This document shows positions 9,887-20,769 of a stretch of 64,000 nucleotides of DNA, piece by piece. A model generated the notes under the pieces. The model saw nothing but the letters and a program-made list of their open reading frames with translations. It was not told the origin of the DNA and made no database searches. Both the position numbers and the translations under genes were made by a program. The stretch is from Neoarius graeffei (Eukaryota > Chordata > Actinopteri > Siluriformes > Ariidae): assembly GCF_027579695.1 (NCBI RefSeq), contig NC_083576.1, forward strand, positions 38,606,760 through 38,670,759, read 5' to 3'. Numbering within the stretch: the first letter of the stretch is position 1; each line of letters opens with the position of its first letter.

Positions 9887-11496
9887 CAGTGGTGCTTGAA
9901 AGTTTGTGAACCCTTTAGAATTTTCTATATTTCTGTATAAATATGACCTAAAACATCATCAGATTTTCACACCAGTCCTAAAAGTAGATAAAGAGAACCC
10001 AGTTAAACAAATGAGACAAAAATATTATACTTGGTCATTTATTTATTGAGGAAAATGATCCAATATTACATATCTGTGAGTGGCAAAAGTATGTGAACCT
10101 CTAGGATTAGCATTAAATTTAAAGGTGAAATTAGAGTCAGGTGTTTTCAATCAATGGGATGACAATCAGGTGTGAGTGGGCACCCTGTTTTATTTAAAGA
10201 ACAGGGATCTATCAAAGTCTGATCTTCACAACACATGTTTGTGGAAGTGTATCATGGCATGAACAAAGGAGATTTCTGAGGACCTCAGAAAAAGCGTTGT
10301 TGAAGCACATCAGGCTGGAAAAGGTTACAGAACCATCTCTAAAGAGTTTGGACTCCACCAATCCACAGTCAGACAGATTGTGTACAAATGGAGGAAATAC
10401 AAGACCATTGTTACCCTCCTCAGGAGTGGTCGACCAGCAAAGATCACTCCAAGAGCAAGGTGCATAATAGTCATCGAGGTCACAAAAGACCCCAGGGTAA
10501 TTTCTAAGCAACTGAAGGCCTCTCTCACATTGGCTAATGTTAAGGTTCATGAGTCCACCATCAGGAGAACACTGAACAACAATGGTGTGCATGGCAGGGT
10601 TGCAAGGGGAAAGCCACTGCTCTCCAAAAAGAACATTGCTGCTCGTCTGCAGTTTGCAAAAGATCACATGGACAAGCCAGAAGGTTATTGGAAAAATGTT
10701 TTGTGGACGGATGAGACCAAAATAGAACTTTTTGGTTTAAATGAGAAGTGTTATGTTTGGAGAAAGGAAAGCACTGCATTCCAGCATCAGAACCTTATCC
10801 CATCTGTGACACATGGTGGTGGTAGTATCATGGTTTGGGCCTGTTTTACTGCATCTGGGCCAGGACGGCTTGCCATCATTGATGGAACAATGAATTCTGA
10901 ATTATACCAGCGAATTCTAAAGGAAAATGCCATGACATCTGTCCATGAAGTGAATCTCAAGAGAAGGTGGATCATGCAGGAAGACAGCAACCCTAAGCAC
11001 ACAAGTCGTTCTACCAAAGAATGGTTAAAGAGGGATAAAGTTAATGTTTTGGAATGGCCAAGTCAAAGTCCTGACCTTAATCGAATCGAAATGTTGTGGA
11101 AGGACCTGAAGTGAGCAGTTAATGTGAGGAAACCCACCAACATCCCAGAGTTGAAGCTGTTCTGTACAGAGAAATGGGCTAAAATTCCTCCAAGCCAGTG
11201 TGCAGGACTGATCAACAGTTACTGCAAACGTTTAGTTGCAGTTATTGCTGCACAAGGGGGTCACACCAGATACTGAAAGCCAAGGTTTACATACTTTTGC
11301 CACTCACAGATGTGTAATATTGGATCATTTTCCTCAATAAATAAATGACCAAGTATAATATTTTTGTCTCATTTGTTTAACTGGGTTCTCTTTATCAACT
11401 TTTAGGACTTGTGTGAAAATCTGATGATGTTTTAGGTCATATTTATGCAGAAATATAGAAAATTCTAAAGGGTTCACAAACTTTCAAGCACCACTG
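9887..11496 (+). mobile_element. Tc1/mariner-like transposon, both ends present (1610 bp)
   Basis: It begins CAGTGGTGCTTGAAAGTTTG at 9887 and ends with the inverted form at 11496, flanked by TA on both sides (9885-9886, 11497-11498). The inverted terminal repeats are about 210 bp long, as in IR/DR Tc1 elements. A transposase gene with a few lesions fills the middle. The element lies between two candidate exons. Two further copies are at 22701-24312 and, as a head only, 62348-62762. Confidence 0.95.
10254..11276 (+). pseudogene. Tc1-like transposase (340 codons, nonsense mutations)
   Basis: The reading frame is full length for the family (340 residues). The N-terminus has paired helix-turn-helix DNA-binding motifs (HQSTVRQIVYKWRKYKTI, then GRPAKITPRA). 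The catalytic triad is visible: Asp in [11 protein letters not shown], Asp in QEDSNPKHTS and Glu in [12 protein letters not shown]. Stops are TGA at codon 3 (10260-10262) and TGA at 11112-11114 after the third catalytic motif. Both stops are shared with related copies in this window, so they probably arose at methylated CpG sites. Not functional as it stands. Confidence 0.9.
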
Positions 11497-11498
11497 TA

Positions 11499-11706
11499 CC
11501 TGTCCACCTCTGTTGCTTTCCATAAGGTGTCTTCCATTTTCTTCTCAGCTAAGTGGGCAAACTTTAGAGAGTTTTTTTCCTGATCCGATGTGAGGGTCTA
11601 AGCATATGTTGCATTAATGTGCAGATTGTAAAACCCTCTGAAGCAAAGGATTTTAGAATGTAGGCTATGCAAATATTTGATATGATTTTTGTTCTTATCT
11701 CTTCAG
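11499..11706. other. Unassigned spacer, possible intron
   Basis: No gene visible. It ends in a pyrimidine-rich run and CTTCAG, a plausible acceptor. Confidence 0.25.
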
Positions 11707-11843
11707 TAAAACTGGTTGAAGAATTTAGGGTCCACTTAGAAGACACAAACCCAGGCAGGAAAATGTACAAATGCAAAGCAGTGAGCCACTCATGTTCTCC
11801 AATTTCGGGAATACGTGGCAGACTCAGCAGTTCCAAATGTTGA
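11707..11843 (+). other. Candidate terminal exon
   Basis: After TCTCTTCAG one frame is open for 44 residues and ends in TGA. It starts KLVEEFRVHLEDTNPGRKMY and continues with a Cys-containing stretch. The even composition looks coding, but no family is certain and the phase does not chain with the candidate exon at 9080-9651. It could be the 3' end of the same decayed gene. Confidence 0.3.
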
Positions 11844-11907
11844 CCTTTTCTTCCTAATGAACCATGCTAGAGTCTGTGAATAAATACTAAATTTTAAGGA
11901 TTATCAA

Positions 11908-11910
<3 letters not shown>

Positions 11911-11964
<54 letters not shown>
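11911..11964 (+). repeat. (AT)n microsatellite
   Basis: About 27 AT dinucleotides in a row. Confidence 0.95.
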
Positions 11965-11969
<5 letters not shown>

Positions 11970-12509
11970 ATACATGGGAGCCACTAGGGTATCTATGTAT
12001 CTTTGTTTTTTGCCCCAGGCCTCTGCAGACCACTGGGGCCCTTGGGACCTCTGGCAAGCAAACCAGATTGCCTTAAAATTAATTTTAAATTTGGGGCCCT
12101 CTGGGACCCCTGGCAGTCAACTCAGATTGCTTTTCAGTTAACCTTAAATTGTGTGTACCCTGAGGGCCATGTGAGGGCCTTGAGGGTGACTGTTACCCCC
12201 TGGAGTCCACTCAGATGGCCCTCAAAGCATTTGGAATTGGGGCCCCAAGGGGCCCTAGGTTAGTGTAAGAAGGGTCTAATATGGACACTCTGTGTGCCTA
12301 CTGAGAATTTGGATCCATGGGATCACCTCTAGTCCCACCAGCAGGCTTGAAAAACTCCTACACTTTCACTTTTTCATACCTGGATCCTAGGTTGGAAAAG
12401 CTGGACTACACTGACTTCCTGGTATATTGGTCGCAATCTACACACATTGACATCAGAGACTGAAAAAAATTATGTTGGAATTTGAATCCCCCTAACCTTT
12501 TTTACCCAC
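11965..12509. other. Spacer with a GGGCCC-rich degenerate repeat
   Basis: Between about 12020 and 12260 a phrase like CAGATTGCCTTAAAATTAA, then TTTGGGGCCCTCTGGGACC, repeats loosely two to three times. The open frame across it shows no domain and looks like a by-product of the repeat. Confidence 0.35.
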
Positions 12510-13041
12510 TGTAAAAGACCCAACTTCTCTGTGTAAAACCCTAACCCCAAAATTACAGCAGGTGGCACTCACCCCTAACTTAATGTGTCTCCTTAGTAGG
12601 TTGGCTCTGTATAAAATGTACAGGTGCGTCCAAACTTCCTGTCCATACATCGCATACGAGGGTGAGAGCCAGAAACTTGGCACAGAAAAGCAGAGCAACA
12701 AGTTAACAACAACAGAACAAGGCTAAAACACTGCATCCGCTTAATACTTTCATAGCATAGCAAAAACAAACATCCAGTAACGACAAAGTCACATACACGT
12801 CAAACAACCCTACACCTGCATACTTCCCAGTAGGCTCTTTTATACGTGAAGACCCACCTCTCATCTGAAAACTGCAAGTCCCATTCGTGGAGCAGGGAGT
12901 AGCAACAGCGTACCAGCACCCCATCGATTGGTCAAATCACCACCTGTAAACAACTGAGGAAGTAGGGAACAAGAGAGAGAGAAAAAAGGCAACAAACAAA
13001 CAAAAATACCATACGAGTATGTGCCTCTCTGGCATGTAACA
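12510..13041 (-). repeat. 3' LTR of a gypsy remnant
   Basis: On the minus strand it reads TGTTACATGCC...GGTCTTTTACA (532 bp), with the TGT...ACA ends of an LTR, and lies directly downstream of pol in element order. A GTATAAAAGAG box lies around 12844-12834. The sequence just before the LTR start (GGGGAGGCA) could be the polypurine tract. Confidence 0.6.
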
Positions 13042-13099
13042 TGCCTCCCCAAAAGAGAGCAATGTTAGTTTGCAAACAATTTACATGGAATTTAAGCAA

Positions 13100-14004
13100 A
13101 CACAAACACACATCTTACAAAGCACAAGAAAAGCACATCAGCGACTAGATTATTAATATCTTTCTTGTGCTTAATCTCTGGTTTATAGTCTTGAATCAAA
13201 AGAGTTGCATTAGTTGTTGATACTGGTTGTACATTCTCTGAAAGAACACTAAAGGATTATGATCTGTATAAACTATGACTGGTAGACTATTTGATCTGGC
13301 ATACACATTAAAATGTTGCAGTGCCAGAAGCAAAGTTAAAGCATCTTTCTTGAAGGTTGAATAATTTACCTGATGCCTATTAAACTTATGAGAGCAATAG
13401 CACACAGGATGACCTACTCTGACATCATGATCCTGCAACAATAACTCACCAGCACCAACTGTGCTGGCATCAACCTCCAACTGAAACAGTTTTGTAAAAT
13501 CAGGAGCTGTTAGACCAGGCTCAACACTTTGACACTGTTCAGTGCATGTTCGCATGCCGAAGACCAGTAAAAAGGTACAGTAGGACTGAGCAACTTTGTA
13601 AGGGATGCAACTACATCAAATAAATTCCTGCAGAACCCAGGATAGTAATCTGCCCCACCTAAAAACCAACACAGCTCTCTGCATGTGCCAGGAATGGAGA
13701 AGTTAACTATTGCCATTCCTTTGGCATCCAAAGGCCAAACCTGGCCACCACCAACCCATTTTCCCAAATAGGAGACTGTTGCTTGAGCAAAGTCACACTT
13801 AGTCAAATTCAGAGTAAGAGAAGTCATTTCCAGCCTCTGAAAAACTGCACGTAATGTTTGTACATGGTTAGACCAATCCATCGAGTACATGACCAAATCA
13901 TCTAAATATACAGAACAGTTAGATACATCACCCACTACCATATTGATAAGTCTTTGAAATGTTGCAGGTGTGTTTTTAAGCCAAAGGCCATTACTGTATA
14001 CTGT

Positions 14005-14067
<63 letters not shown>

Positions 14068-14458
14068 GGTTTACAAAAGTGGAAATATCGGAGGCTTCAG
14101 GGATTAACAGGACTTGCCAATACCCTTTTAAAAGGTCTAGCTTGCTAACAAAATGAGTAGTGCCTATGTTATGAATGCAATCATCCATATGAAGTACAGG
14201 ATAAGAATCAGAGACAGTAACAAGGTTAACCTGGTAGTCAGTACAAAATTTAAAAGTGTCACCCAGCTTAGGAACTAATAAACAAGGAGGGCTCCAAGGA
14301 CTCACATTGGGTTTTGCAAAACCATGTTCTAGTAAGTACGCCACCTTCTGTCTCATGATAGTTCCTTTAGCAGAATTAGCATGACATGGATGTTGGTGTG
14401 CTCTCGAAAGAGCAGACAGTGAAAACAGAGGTTTTTTATCAAGAATGGACAGACTCAT
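13100..14458 (-). pseudogene. Gypsy reverse transcriptase / RNase H pseudogene
   Basis: Minus-strand blocks are the RT fingers and palm (13991-14458, with SPWSPPCLLVPK and FVSKLDLLKGYWQV), the catalytic YLDD motif in CSVYLDDLVMYS (13510-13941), and RNase H (13196-13555, with VDASTVGAG and VYTDHNPLVFFQRM). A further frame near 13195-13125 reads DYKPEIKHKKDINNL, the RNase H to integrase link. An A-run plus (AT)n tract at 14005-14064 interrupts the RT frame, and other frameshifts separate the blocks. Confidence 0.88.
14005..14064 (+). repeat. Poly(A)-(AT)n tract inside gypsy RT
   Basis: About 13 A residues then about 23 AT dinucleotides sit inside the reverse-transcriptase frame, between the palm motif and the YLDD block. 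Confidence 0.9.
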
Positions 14459-14567
14459 ATATTCATTCTTTGCACAGGCAGTTCAAAACCAGTATATCTC
14501 AAATGTTATGGGGCCATGGTAATGATGATGATGATGATTATTATTATTATTAAATTGGTTGTTAAAG

Positions 14568-14944
14568 GGCGGCACGGTGGTGTAGTGGTTAGCGCTGTCG
14601 CCTCACAGCAAGAAGGTCTGGGTTCGAGCCCCGTGGCCGGCGAGGGCCTTTCTGTGTGGAGTTTGCATGTTCTCCCCGTGTCCGTGTGGGTTTCCTCTGG
14701 GTGCTCTGGTTTGCCCCACAGTCCAAACACATGCAGGTTAGGTTAACTGGTGACTCTACATTGACCGTAGGTGTGAGTGTGAATGGTTATCTGTGTCTGT
14801 GTGTCAGCCCTGTGATGACCTGGCAACTTGTCCAGGGTGTACCCCGCCTTTCGCCCGTAGTCAGCTGGGATAGGCTCCAGCTTGCCTGCGACCCTGTAGA
14901 ACAGGATAAAGCAGCGAGAGATAATGAGATGAGATGAGATGAGA
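14568..14944 (+). mobile_element. tRNA-derived SINE (Mermaid-like), full length
   Basis: Head GGCGGCACGGTGGTGTAGTG with A-box, B-box GGGTTCGAGCCC, fish core and a GATGAGATGAGATG tail. The 12-bp duplication TGGTTGTTAAAG flanks it at 14556-14567 and 14945-14956. The insertion point is the left edge of the palindromic MITE that follows. Confidence 0.95.
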
Positions 14945-14950
14945 TGGTTG

Positions 14951-15440
14951 TTAAAGGGGACATGCTATACATTTTTCAATTATTTTATATTAGTCCCTGA
15001 GATCTGTTTATAAAGTTTGCAAGGTTTTTTTGTTTGTTTGTTTTTAACTGAAAAAAACCCATTGGTTCTTTTTCTAATGTTTTTAGCTTTTTAGCATGGT
15101 ATGAAAACTCTACAAGCTGATTTTGTAGCTGTGCCTTTAAATTTAAATAGGTAAATAGCTTCACTCTGATTGGCTAACATCCAATCTGTCATCCACACCT
15201 ACAGATTCTGTTAGCCAATCAGAGAGAAACTATTTACATCTTTAAATTTGAAGGCACATTCCCCAAACCAGCTTGTTTTGTTCTGTAGGGTTTTTATATC
15301 ATGCTAAAATGACGCAAGAAAAAAGAACTAAAGCTTTTTTTTGTTATTGTTTTATTAAAAAAGAACTCAAAAACTTTACAAAAGAATCTCAGTGAATAAT
15401 ATAAAATAATCAAAACTGGGTATATGTCTCCTATAAAGAC
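14951..15440 (+). mobile_element. Palindromic (foldback) MITE
   Basis: The left arm (GGGGACATGCTATACATTTT, with TTATTTTATATTAGTCCCTG) is matched in inverse by the right arm (15370-15436, with AATATAAAATAATC and TATGTCTCCT). The arms meet at an inner inverted repeat with GATTGGCTAAC and GTTAGCCAATC near 15170-15225. It has no coding capacity. A TTAA-like duplication is possible at the left (GTTAAAG), but the right copy has decayed. Superfamily not resolved (piggyBac-, Kolobok- or hAT-like). Confidence 0.8.
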
Positions 15441-15627
15441 AAATTTTGTGGCCTGTATGTTATCACCTGCCTTGAATCTTAATGTAAACCTTCAGTGAGA
15501 GCTCCAGAAGTACCGGTACTACATTTCATTTAATCTTAGGTCATGTGCATTATCACGTAATTTTCAAGAATGCTTTTAGTACATTTTCAGATTATATTAC
15601 AGTGTTTAATAATTTATTTATGGCGAG
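15441..15627. other. Unassigned spacer
   Basis: No gene or repeat recognised between the MITE and the next SINE duplication. Confidence 0.3.
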
Positions 15628-15640
15628 ACAAAATATTACA

Positions 15641-15990
15641 GGGCGGCACGGTGGTGTAGTGGTTAGCGCTGTCGCCTCACAGCAAGAAGGTCCGGGTTCG
15701 AGCCCCGTGGCCGGTGAGGGCCTTTCTGTGTGGAGTTTGCATGTTCTCCGGGTGCTCCGGTTTCCCCCACAGTCCAAAGACATGCAGGTTAGGTTAACTG
15801 GTGACTCTAAATTGACCTTAGGTGTGAATGTGAGTGTGAATGGTTGTCTGTGTCTATGTGTCAGCCCTGTGATGACCTGGCGACTTGTCCAGGGTGTACC
15901 CCGCCTTTCGCCCGTAGTCAGCTGGGATAGGCTCCAGCTTGCCTGCGAACCTGTAGAACAGGATAAAGCGGCTAGAGATAATGAGATGAG
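15641..15990 (+). mobile_element. tRNA-derived SINE (Mermaid-like), short internal deletion
   Basis: Same family as the SINE at 14568. About 27 bp of the core (the CCGTGTCCGTGTGGGTTTCC part) are missing. A 13-bp duplication ACAAAATATTACA lies at 15628-15640 and 15991-16003. Confidence 0.95.
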
Positions 15991-16003
15991 ACAAAATATT
16001 ACA

Positions 16004-18038
16004 TAAGAAAGGATAACTGCAATATGCAGAACTCAGGTCATGCTTATTACTTTTCACCAATGCACACTCACTCCCTACATTTCCAGTCAAAGTGGAGTAA
16101 GTGCATTATTAGCCATGCGATGGAAAATGAAAAAGAATGTTACAAAAGCATGTAGCACTGATACAATCAGAAAAGGAGACAATAAGGAGACAATATGGAC
16201 AACATTTAATAGTTTAATAATAATAATCTGCAGTGTACATTCAGTGATATTTCAGTTTTTATGTTGCTAGATGCTGTTGGTGAGATCAGCAAAAACATTC
16301 AGGTACAGGATCTATATCATTTGCCTTTTAACCATCTGAATCTATCTGAAACCTGTCATTATTCAAATTTTAAATTATATTACCTTCCATTCCTCATTCC
16401 AACATTTTCCATCTAATCTATCTAGTCCTGTCAACAATATACGCACTGGCATCACTATGCTAGTCATAACTGAAACGCTATTCAGACACATGTAGCTACA
16501 GACAGCAAGTGTGAACCTTGTCCTGACTTAAATTTTAACCATGAGCAACAGTCTGTTAACTTGTGACATTAATGCTTGCTTGGATTTTTTTAAAACATGT
16601 ATTTTCCAAAATCACTCTATGCTCATTGTACTGACACACTACTGTTGGTGCTGAACTTTTTTTTTTTTTTTTAAATTCCCGGCATTTTATCCACACAGAA
16701 ACTTAATGGCACAATAACTGACCAATAAGAAACTTTTTTACAAGACTGAAATAAACAATTACCAGGGATAACACATTAAACAGAGCTCTAAGATCAGTTG
16801 AAAGCAAAATCAGTCATTTAAAAAAACTTGTTAATTTCAGGCGTATCTTGCTGATAAAAGAACAACAACAGTATTAAATATTATAATTATATAATGATAT
16901 TTTAAATATTTATGAAATATATTTTCACATTTCTTTCCTTTTTGTTTGTGTAACAAATGCTACTGTAGCTTTAGTTGAACACCAGTGTTTATTTATTTAT
17001 TTATTTATTTATTTTTTTTACGCTTGCAACAAAACATTAAAGGGATTGTCACATAACAACAGGTTATTAAAAATTATCATAGTAAACCCTATGCAGAGTT
17101 TCACACAGCAGGATATGAGTGACGACCCCTTCTAGCCTAGTTCCATAGATAATTTAAAAGTAAAAACAAACAAACAAACAAAAAACAATAACAACAAATA
17201 AAAAAGCAAGGGAGAAAAAAAACCCAAGACCAGAGCACAATGCTCCACTGGCTACAGTCAAGAATGGGCACAGAAGATTTCAAAGGCAATGAGTCTTTTT
17301 TCCCAATGGAGTATTTCACCAACTTCAGAGGATTGTGAGAGTTAGTTTAATTTGTGGTAATAAACACATTAGTTTTATTTACTTATTAAACAATGTCTTG
17401 AGGGAACACCAAGAGCTTTGTCCTATTTGATGAGGAAAGAAATAAGGAAATGAAATGAGATCTGCAGAACATTCCCACACATTAATGTATAACCAGCATT
17501 GGGAGAGCTGAGCTGGACAATACAGAACATGGGGAAGTTCTCCTCCAGAACAATGGTTTATTCTCTCTGGGTACAATCCCAGAGTCCCAGCAAACTGCAC
17601 ACTGAAAAAAGGCATTATCCAAAAAACAATCTATTTTGAGTCTGAAAGGCAATGAGTGTACTCAGATGGTATTCCTGGTCCACCAAAAGGTCTTTCCCCC
17701 TTAAGGATTAAAAAAGATTGAGTGAGATAAAAATTGGGAAGGAATTAGCATGCACACAGCTAACACTAACCCACTTATCCACTGTTCATCAAAAGAGAAA
17801 CAAGAAAAACAAACAAACAAACAAACAAACAAGACAAGAATTCCTGTTACTACAAAGCCATGGCTTCTGCTTGAGCTTGGCAGATACATTTTTAATCCAG
17901 CAGACACTTCCTTGGTGCTTAATGAAAGGATGCATTTTCTTTCTCTAGAGACAAACCTGTGTGCCCTTTCTTTCTGTCCCATATAAACACACACTCAGAA
18001 CAGCACTCGCAGTCTAGGTGTGAATGTCTGCTAGCTAG
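16004..18038 (-). other. Probable 3' UTR of the protocadherin gene, then flank
   Basis: Downstream (minus sense) of the protocadherin stop codon lies about 2 kb of unique AT-rich sequence with no coding frame. A TTTA run at 16986-17013 provides several AATAAA signals on the minus strand, and another AATAAA lies near 17375. The UTR end cannot be fixed from sequence alone. A plus-strand T run and (TTTA)n are the only repeats. Confidence 0.45.
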
Positions 18039-18592
18039 TTAAAGCACAATGTCCTTCAGGCGCTTGCTACTTGGGGATTCCTTCTCCTGTCCATCCTGCA
18101 GCAGTGTGTTGATCTCACACATGGCCGGCTCACTGTCTTTGCCCTCTGGCTGGCGCAGCAGACTATGGTTTGCGATGCGCTCAACATCACAGCGTTTTAA
18201 TGTGTTGTAGTCAGTGGCTGGCTTGGACTGTGGACTTTTAATATGTGCTGGTGATGTGATGGGGCTTATGACCTCATGTCCATTTCCAGCCATACGAATG
18301 CCACTGTTATCTTCAGGGCTGCAGATGCCTGTGGTCATCTCATTTGTCCTCTTGCCTTTTGGCTCCTCATCTAGCCCGTCCTTGCCAAAGGTGGCAAAAG
18401 TCCTCTTGGTGGTTCCACAGTCCTCATAATGTGGCACATCCATGCCAGTAGCCTCAATTGACAGAGCGATGATGTCACGACTGTGCTCAGGTGACTTAAC
18501 ATGTGCTGGCACTGGCACATGTGGCATCCAGCAGCGGTCTGAGTGACCCAGAATCCGACACTCGTCCTGGCAGTGGAAGCCTTCTGAGGGAT
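18039..18592 (-). CDS. Delta-1 protocadherin, last coding exon (cytoplasmic tail)
   Basis: The exon begins after a splice acceptor (TCATCCATTCAG on the minus strand, ending at 18593) with two bases completing a codon, and ends at TAA (18041-18039). It encodes about 183 residues. Visible hallmarks of the delta-1 cytoplasmic tail are [16 protein letters not shown], a [10 protein letters not shown] block (CM3-like), [14 protein letters not shown] and the C-terminus KRLKDIVL. Delta-1 protocadherins (PCDH1, 7, 9, 11) are homophilic neuronal adhesion proteins; alternative tails bind intracellular partners. I cannot decide which paralogue. There are no breaks, so this is the one clearly functional host exon. 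Earlier exons would lie beyond the right side, after a very long transposon-filled intron, and are not in the window. Confidence 0.92.
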
Positions 18593-18844
18593 CTGAATGG
18601 ATGAGAAATAGAAATAAATTTGTTTCTTAAATTGACCACAAAACCATTGTTCTTCTTTGTTGATTGTTACATTTTCACTCTTTCTTCTTACATATCAAAG
18701 CAGTCATGAAAACGAATGCAAAGAAAATGGCAAGCTCAGAACCGCCACTCTAAATTTCATGTAAGTAGTTTCTCTTATAGACAATATCTCAGCATTGTAA
18801 TTTTCCTCACAGCCAATGTATAGAGGTTAAAGCTAAAGCTTAAT
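18593..18844 (-). other. Start of upstream protocadherin intron
   Basis: Sequence next to the acceptor shows no repeat I recognise. Farther right is transposon sequence. Confidence 0.5.
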
Positions 18845-19213
18845 ATATAATCATGGTAAAAAGAAAGTATACCCTCTTTAAATTCTTCATTTCTATTTTT
18901 CAGGACATAACAGTTTTGTGGTCCTTGGTGTCTTTAAGCAAACAAATAACCTCAACAAAACAAAACAGACAACAAAACGCACAACACAGTTCAATATGTA
19001 ATAATTTTGTTTTCAAAAGTACACCAACATTCAGAAACCAGGTGGGAAAAATAAGTTCACTCCTCCTGCTTCGACAATCATTAAAAGAGTAATTAAAGCC
19101 AGGTGTTACAAAAAAAATGCACAAAATTAGGTAATCATCAAGAAGTGTGACTACCTCCATAAAAGCTTTTGGCAATTTGGTGATCTGGAGCACTGAGGTG
19201 TGTGTCTACATCA

Positions 19214-19618
19214 TGCCAAGAAGAAAGGACATCAGTCTTGACCTCAGAGAAGCAATTATTGCTGTTCATCGATCTGGGAAGGGTTATGAGGCCATCTCCA
19301 AATTATTTGAAATTCACCATTCAACATTGTGAAGGACTGTTTACAAATGTTGAGCCTTCAAGACAGTTGCCAATCTTCCTAGGAGTGGGCGTCCCAGCAA
19401 ATTCAGACCAAGGTCAAACAATAACAATTTAATGCTTAGAGATATAAAGAAAAGCCCAAGAACTACATTATGCAAACTACAGGCCTCTGTATGCACATTA
19501 AACTTTTAGGTTTGTGAGAGAACAATCAGAAAAGACTAAACAATTATGGTTTTCATGAAAGAGTGGCTAAGAAAAAGCCCTTCTCTCCTAAAAGAATATG
19601 GCAGTATGGCTTCCAGCA
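19214..19618 (+). pseudogene. Tc1-like transposase N-terminal pseudogene
   Basis: Starts MPRRKDISLDLREAIIAVHR at 19214 and shows the helix-turn-helix block with GKGYEAISKLFEIHHSTL, a stop at about 19330, then LPRSGRPSKFRPRS in the same sense. Similarity ends at about 19618. A C-terminal piece (INELKRRMDQ...) is at about 20306-20410. Confidence 0.8.
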
Positions 19619-20302
19619 TAATCCACATGACAGAATGCAATTGCATTTGACACCCCACCCCCCAATCTCTTCCCCTCTCTCCCTCTCTGAGTTACATGTC
19701 GATCCAGGGACATCAATAAGGTGCTGACCACTTCTGCTCCTCAGACTCATCTGATCCATCCTGATGCCCTACATCTGGCTGGAGTCTTATTTCATCACTC
19801 CTGTGGAGGATGGCCCCATAGGGATAGTCAAAAGTCGCACTTAGAAGATGGCTCTGGACACTTACAGTAATACATTTATGTCTGAGGACTACAGTTGACT
19901 TGCTAACTTTAGGATTGCAGTTGTCATGAACAGTTTTGCACTCAAGTTCCCATCAGTGAACAGTTTATAACTTCAACAAAACAGATTTCATATAATGATT
20001 CTCCTGGTTTCACAGTTATACTTCGTGACTATAAAGGACACAGTTATAGAAGTGAGTTATTTATAATCACGCTATCTGTTATCACCCAAATGACGATGAG
20101 TTCCCTTTTGAGTCTGGTTCCTCTCGAGGTTTCTTCCTCATGTCATCTGAGGGAGTTTTTCCTTGCCACCATCACCATAGGCTTGCTCATCGGGGATAAA
20201 TTAGGGATAAAATTGGCAGATGTTTAAAGTCTTTAATTTTCTGTAAAGCTGCTTTGCGACCATGTCTGTTATTAAAAGTGCTATACAAATAAACTTGACT
20301 TG
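19619..20302 (+). mobile_element. L2-like LINE 3' UTR fragment
   Basis: This non-coding segment carries the landmarks CTGGTTCCTCTCGAGGTTTC, GGGAGTTTTTCCTTGCCACC and the end ATACAAATAAACTTGACTTG. The same 3' UTR occurs in the LINE copies ending at 53218 and 55468. Confidence 0.88.
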
Positions 20303-20711
20303 ACAAACATCAATGAACTAAAAAGAAGAATGGACCAAAATTTATCCAAAATCTTGTACAAATTATATGAGACATTGATAAACTGTGACATAAAATGTTT
20401 ACTTAGTTATTTTTGCCACGTTACTGAATTATAGGGTATGCATATTTTTGTCCACTTAATTCACCTCATTTCTGAATGTTAATTTACTTTTTGAAAAAAA
20501 AGAATAATTTAAATCTGTTTTTGGTCACCTCATGTAATTTGTTTGTATATTGATATTCTCTCTCTCCCTCTGCGCATGCTCGGCAGAGAAGTGAACGTGA
20601 CATGTCAAGTGTGAGAGGGCGGTTGGCGTTTTGTCAGCTTTTTTCGGCATTTAATGCTTTTTTCTCTGTATAATATCTCAGATTTTTTTGCAGTTTTTGC
20701 ATTAGCAAATA

Positions 20712-20750
<39 letters not shown>

Positions 20751-20769
20751 AGCACGCTGGAGAAGCATG

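Larger units (their letters stand above)
12510..14500 (-). mobile_element. Ty3/gypsy remnant: RT, RNase H and 3' LTR
   Basis: Only the distal part of pol and one LTR remain. Integrase is missing between RNase H and the LTR, and everything 5' of reverse transcriptase is absent. A SINE insertion site lies just beyond the right edge. Confidence 0.75.
18845..20545 (+). mobile_element. Decayed Tc1-like element split by a LINE
   Basis: Left part 18845-19618 has a terminal region and transposase start; right part 20303-20545 has the transposase end and a terminal region with TGCATATTTTTGTCCACTTA. The middle of the transposase is missing and the LINE 3' end at 19619-20302 lies in its place. Confidence 0.75.

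Noticed and set aside
10260..10262. TGA at codon 3 of Tc1 transposase as programmed readthrough
   Set aside because: A sister copy has CAA there and the pattern fits CpG decay of an arginine codon.
12003..12263. 86-codon frame in the GGGCCC-rich region
   Set aside because: It follows a degenerate tandem repeat and has no known domain.
13991..14148. Ile-Tyr repeat peptide encoded across the AT tract
   Set aside because: A by-product of the (AT)n run; not a protein feature.
14568..14640. tRNA-like A and B boxes that could suggest a tRNA gene
   Set aside because: The boxes are followed by the SINE core and tail with target duplications; the head does not fold as a complete tRNA.
16040..17994. 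Several 60-100 codon frames in the presumed 3' UTR
   Set aside because: No motif, low-complexity stretches and no splice context; consistent with chance in AT-rich DNA.
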